A stretch of DNA of 25,945 bases from CAYMWF01 sp964394085 [NCBI: uncultured Gemmatimonadota bacterium] (GTDB lineage: Bacteria > GCA-2686955 > CAYMWF01). Shown here one piece after another: positions 23,433 through 25,945 of the stretch. The stretch is from NCBI GenBank assembly GCA_964394085.1, contig CAYMWF010000066.1:1-25945 (forward strand), in the 5' to 3' direction. A model generated the notes under the pieces. It was not told where the DNA came from, did not search any database, and saw only the letters and a program-made list of their open reading frames with translations. The translations under genes and the position numbers were made by a program. Position 1 is the first letter of the stretch; every line of letters begins with the position of its first letter.

Positions 23433-24794
23433 TTGAACGACCCAAACCGAATTAAAACCGTCTCGGTTACGACTATCGGCTGCAAACTCAACCAGTTCGA
23501 GACAATGGCGATTGCTGAGATGTTCAGAGAAAAGGGTTTCGAATTGAAACCTTTTCGTGAACCTGCGGATGTATACGTAATCAATTCCTGCACTGTTACC
23601 GGAAGGAGCGACTACAAATCCAGAAATGCCGCCAGACGGGCGAGACGTACGGGCGGTGAAGATGCCATTGTGATTCTGACCGGATGTTACGCCCAGAGAG
23701 ATGCAGAGAAGGCGAGAGAAATAGAGGAAATCGATGCAGTTGTAGGAAACAGCCATAAGGACAGGATACCCGACCTGGCAGAGAAGCTCCTGGTATCCCG
23801 CATGCAGAACGGTTCACAGCTCACACATACGGCTGAAAATTTCGTGAAACCTCCGGGATCCAGCGGTGCATTCTTTCCGGCGGTCAGCCGTTTCGGTACA
23901 TATACCAGGGCTTTTCTGAAAATTCAGGATGGATGCGATTACCGGTGCACATATTGTGCAGTACCCGATGCTCGTGGACCGAGCAGGAGTATTTCGATGC
24001 TGGATGCCCTGTCGCATGCCGTCCGATTCGTCGGAAAGGGCTATATCGAGCTGGTGCTGACAGGAGTTCATCTCGGCACTTTCGGCAAAGAGCGCGGGGA
24101 AACCCTCGCGGAGCTTGTCCGTGTTTTGTGCCGAATCGACGGACTCAAACGCTTGAGACTTTCTTCCATCGAACCGCTCGAATTCAGCTCCGAACTGCTG
24201 GAAGCGCTTCACACCGAGTCGAAAGTCGCACCACATTTTCATGTACCCCTTCAAAGCGGCTCAGGTAAGATACTTCGCGCTATGGGTCGTCGATATTCGC
24301 CGGATGAATTTACCGATATTATCACCCGCCTGGCTGGAGGACTGCAATTCCCGGGCATAGGAACCGATGTCCTGGTCGGGTTCCCCGGTGAGACCGATCG
24401 GGATTTCCAGCGGACATTTGATCTACTTGCTGGCCTCCCGGTCACTTATTATCATGTTTTCACATTCTCAGCGCGACCGGGAACGCCTGCTGCTTCATAC
24501 TCGTCGCAAGTGTCCTCGGACGCGAAAAAAGAAAGAAGCAGTATACTGAAAGCACTTTCCGCAAAGAAGAATCTTGCTTTCAGGACCAGCATGATGGGTA
24601 CGAAACAGGACGTGCTTTTCGAAAAAATGCTCGGTTCAACGGACACCTGGACAGGATTGACGGGAAATTATGTCAGGGTGAATGTACACAGCGGAAATGA
24701 GGCTCTTGGAGCGACATTCAGACGGGTCGAGATCACGGTGGTAAATGATGAAACTACGTATGGTGTTCTTACTGGAAAAAATAAATCGATCTGA
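23433..24794 (+). CDS. mtaB: tRNA t6A37 methylthiotransferase MtaB (radical SAM)
   Basis: Adds a methylthio group to t6A37 in tRNAs reading ANN codons, giving ms2t6A. It has 453 residues. The N-terminal UPF0004 domain carries three cluster cysteines: C17 in TIGCKLNQFE (the MtaB form, distinct from MiaB and RimO), C53 in NSCTVT and C85 in TGCYAQR. The radical SAM cluster is C168, C172 and C175 in CDYRCTYC. Later motifs are LVLTGVHLGTFG, RLSSIEP and HVPLQSGSGKILRAMGRRY; a TRAM-like tail ends the protein. TTG 23433 is the only possible start, because a stop lies two codons upstream and the conserved N-terminus begins directly after. The ribosome site is poor, so coupling to holA is possible. Confidence 0.94.
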   Translation: MNDPNRIKTVSVTTIGCKLNQFETMAIAEMFREKGFELKPFREPADVYVINSCTVTGRSDYKSRNAARRARRTGGEDAIVILTGCYAQRDAEKAREIEEIDAVVGNSHKDRIPDLAEKLLVSRMQNGSQLTHTAENFVKPPGSSGAFFPAVSRFGTYTRAFLKIQDGCDYRCTYCAVPDARGPSRSISMLDALSHAVRFVGKGYIELVLTGVHLGTFGKERGETLAELVRVLCRIDGLKRLRLSSIEPLEFSSELLEALHTESKVAPHFHVPLQSGSGKILRAMGRRYSPDEFTDIITRLAGGLQFPGIGTDVLVGFPGETDRDFQRTFDLLAGLPVTYYHVFTFSARPGTPAASYSSQVSSDAKKERSSILKALSAKKNLAFRTSMMGTKQDVLFEKMLGSTDTWTGLTGNYVRVNVHSGNEALGATFRRVEITVVNDETTYGVLTGKNKSI

Positions 24795-24815
24795 TTCATG
24801 TTTGGCTGAAATGAA

Positions 24816-24843
24816 TTGACACGGAATAAGATCCACGTATAAT
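24816..24843 (+). promoter_or_regulatory. Consensus sigma70 promoter for the MerR-family gene
   Basis: TTGACA (24816-24821) and TATAAT (24838-24843) are both perfect, with a 16-base spacer. The predicted start near 24850 leaves a leader of about 60 bases before ATG 24910. Confidence 0.75.
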
Positions 24844-24909
24844 CTCCGGTAAGACATGAAGCGATTTCAACTGGATTTAGCGACCTGATCTGGAAACGAG
24901 AAAAAGAAC

Positions 24910-25263
24910 ATGGGGCGAAAAATAAACGCTAAGAAGTACTATTCTATTGCGGATGTCGGTAATGTGACCGGTCTTAAACCACACGTGCTGAGATTCTGGG
25001 AATCTGAATTTTCTCAGTTGAGTCCACGTAAGAATCGTGGGGGCAATAGAACTTACCGGGTTGAAGACATCAGGATAATCCACCTGATAAAGCACTTGCT
25101 TTACACGGAAAAATATACAATAGCCGGTGCCAGGGAAAAATTGGCTGAATTGAACGATGGAAAAAAAGCCGCCGAAACACTGGACCCGATTTCTGAGACG
25201 AGAAAATCGATTTTGGATGAGGTACGCCGGGAACTGAAAGATTTAATCAATTTACTCGGATAA
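24910..25263 (+). CDS. MerR-family transcriptional regulator
   Basis: A 117-residue DNA-binding protein. The winged helix-turn-helix reads [20 protein letters not shown], followed by the wing ([20 protein letters not shown]). A dimer helix follows ([34 protein letters not shown]). The C-terminal part is too short for an effector domain and has no metal-binding cysteines, so it is not a metal sensor of the classical MerR kind. It has its own consensus promoter and is followed by tRNA-Pro. Its targets are unknown. Confidence 0.9.
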   Translation: MGRKINAKKYYSIADVGNVTGLKPHVLRFWESEFSQLSPRKNRGGNRTYRVEDIRIIHLIKHLLYTEKYTIAGAREKLAELNDGKKAAETLDPISETRKSILDEVRRELKDLINLLG

Positions 25264-25289
25264 TTCGCTTGCGTCCAGGCCGGTGAATA

Positions 25290-25310
25290 CGGTAAAAAGA
25301 TAGTTTACCG
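25290..25310 (+). other. Hairpin between the MerR gene and tRNA-Pro
   Basis: CGGTAAA and TTTACCG form a perfect seven-pair stem with the loop AAGATAG, ending two bases before the tRNA 5' end. No T-run follows. It may help 5' processing, serve as an operator, or be a degenerate terminator. Confidence 0.4.
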
Positions 25311-25312
25311 GT

Positions 25313-25389
25313 CGGGGCGTAGCGCAGTCCGGTAGCGCACTGGCATGGGGGGCCAGTGGTCGCTGGTTCGAATCCAGTCGCCCCGACCA
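25313..25389 (+). tRNA. tRNA-Pro (anticodon GGG)
   Basis: The acceptor stem CGGGGCG/CGCCCCG, D-arm GCGC/GCGC, anticodon stem CTGGC/GCCAG with loop ATGGGGG, and T-arm GCTGG TTCGAAT CCAGT are all intact. The anticodon is GGG. The discriminator A is followed by an encoded CCA, unlike tRNA-Leu in this window. Seven T follow at once, which may end transcription. Confidence 0.97.
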
Positions 25390-25411
25390 TTTTTTTACCC
25401 CGCCTTTACCC

Positions 25412-25440
25412 TTACAACCCAACAAATTGTTTGATATACT
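25412..25440 (+). promoter_or_regulatory. Possible extended -10 promoter for the acyltransferase gene
   Basis: TATACT (25435-25440) is preceded by TGA, an extended -10, with the weak -35 TTACAA (25412-25417) 17 bases upstream. The start would fall about 55 bases before GTG 25501. Confidence 0.45.
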
Positions 25441-25500
25441 GGGTATTCAACTTCGCCTGAAGAGGTTTAATGTAAGAAATCAAATTCGCGCCGGTATCCA

Positions 25501-25945
25501 GTGTTTGAATATATCCTCTATAAATCCGGTGCTGCATTCAGCCGGGTGCTTCCGCCAAGAATCAGAAAATTCCTGACGGTTCTGATCGCTGACATAACAT
25601 TTACCTTGCAGCGTACAAGAAGGAGAATCGTTGCTGAAAATCTACGTGTTGTGATGGGCTCACATCTTCCACCTGAAAAAATCTCCCTGGTGACGAAATC
25701 GATATACCGGAATTTCGCAGGATTGATCTCTGATTTTCTTTACCAGCCTTTTGAAAAACAAAGCGTAAGAATGAATCGGGTCGAATTCCGGGGGCTGGAA
25801 AAACTGGATCATGCACTGACTCGCGGCAGGGGTGTCATATTGGTATCCGCACACATGGGTAACTGGGAACTGGGAGGTGCGATCCTCGCAGATAAAGGTT
25901 ATCGTGTCGCCTCGGTGGTTCTCGATCATCGTTCAAGGCTTGTAA
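25501..25945 (+). CDS. LpxL/HtrB-family lipid A acyltransferase, 5' part only
   Basis: The first 148 codons of a gene that leaves the window. Family members transfer a secondary acyl chain to the lipid A precursor at the inner membrane. The HX4E catalytic motif is present as SAHMGNWELGG (H118, E123), preceded by GLEKLDHALTRGRGVILV and an arginine-rich segment (LQRTRRRIVAENLRVVMG) as in the family. GTG 25501 is the only start in the frame before a stop at 25468-25470; its ribosome site is weak. It supports an LPS-bearing outer membrane. Whether it is an LpxL or an LpxM type cannot be told from this part. Confidence 0.88.
   Translation, partial: MFEYILYKSGAAFSRVLPPRIRKFLTVLIADITFTLQRTRRRIVAENLRVVMGSHLPPEKISLVTKSIYRNFAGLISDFLYQPFEKQSVRMNRVEFRGLEKLDHALTRGRGVILVSAHMGNWELGGAILADKGYRVASVVLDHRSRLV

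Overview
The window comes from a Gram-negative, apparently uncultured bacterium. Support for an outer membrane is an LpxL/HtrB-type lipid A acyltransferase at the right edge, a PorV-like outer-membrane barrel, a DacB-type penicillin-binding protein and HflK/HflC. Secreted FG-GAP and beta-helix proteins, a DUF3604 PHP protein and a sporulation-type GerMN lipoprotein suggest a lineage around the FCB group or candidate phyla such as Krumholzibacteriota, Eisenbacteria or Latescibacteria. That placement is inference; no marker here fixes it. Many genes start with GTG or TTG.

Left block (about 140-7137, + strand): a tightly packed run of eight genes. It holds smpB, an N-acetylmuramoyl-L-alanine amidase, a GerMN lipoprotein, murI, rdgB, a dacB-like D-Ala-D-Ala carboxypeptidase, a class I SAM methyltransferase and a SpoU-type RNA methyltransferase. 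Most junctions overlap by 4-20 bases or are separated by only a few bases. The block joins ribosome rescue and RNA modification to peptidoglycan precursor supply (D-Glu) and wall remodelling. After it come a DUF3604 PHP-domain protein with its own promoter and a PAPS-type sulfotransferase ending in a clear intrinsic terminator.

Middle block (9774-14993, - strand): a Sir2 deacylase lies directly behind a long-chain acyl-CoA ligase, in a likely two-gene operon. Upstream of these is a large secreted FG-GAP/VCBS protein with about 14 Asp-rich calcium-binding repeats. It diverges from a secreted right-handed beta-helix protein on the + strand; a possible small gene lies between them.

Island (16632-19344): an intact tRNA-Leu(CAA) gene on the - strand and an exact 29-base copy of its 3' end, 2.7 kb away in the same orientation, bracket an AT-richer segment. 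This is the geometry left by site-specific integration into a tRNA gene. The only confident cargo is a polytopic membrane protein resembling GT-C/PTPS-related membrane enzymes. No integrase is visible.

Right block (19710-25945, + strand): hflK-hflC, a PorV-like barrel protein, holA (DNA polymerase III delta) and mtaB (t6A methylthiotransferase). Then comes a MerR-type regulator behind a near-perfect sigma70 promoter, followed by tRNA-Pro(GGG) and the start of an LpxL/HtrB-type acyltransferase that runs off the window.
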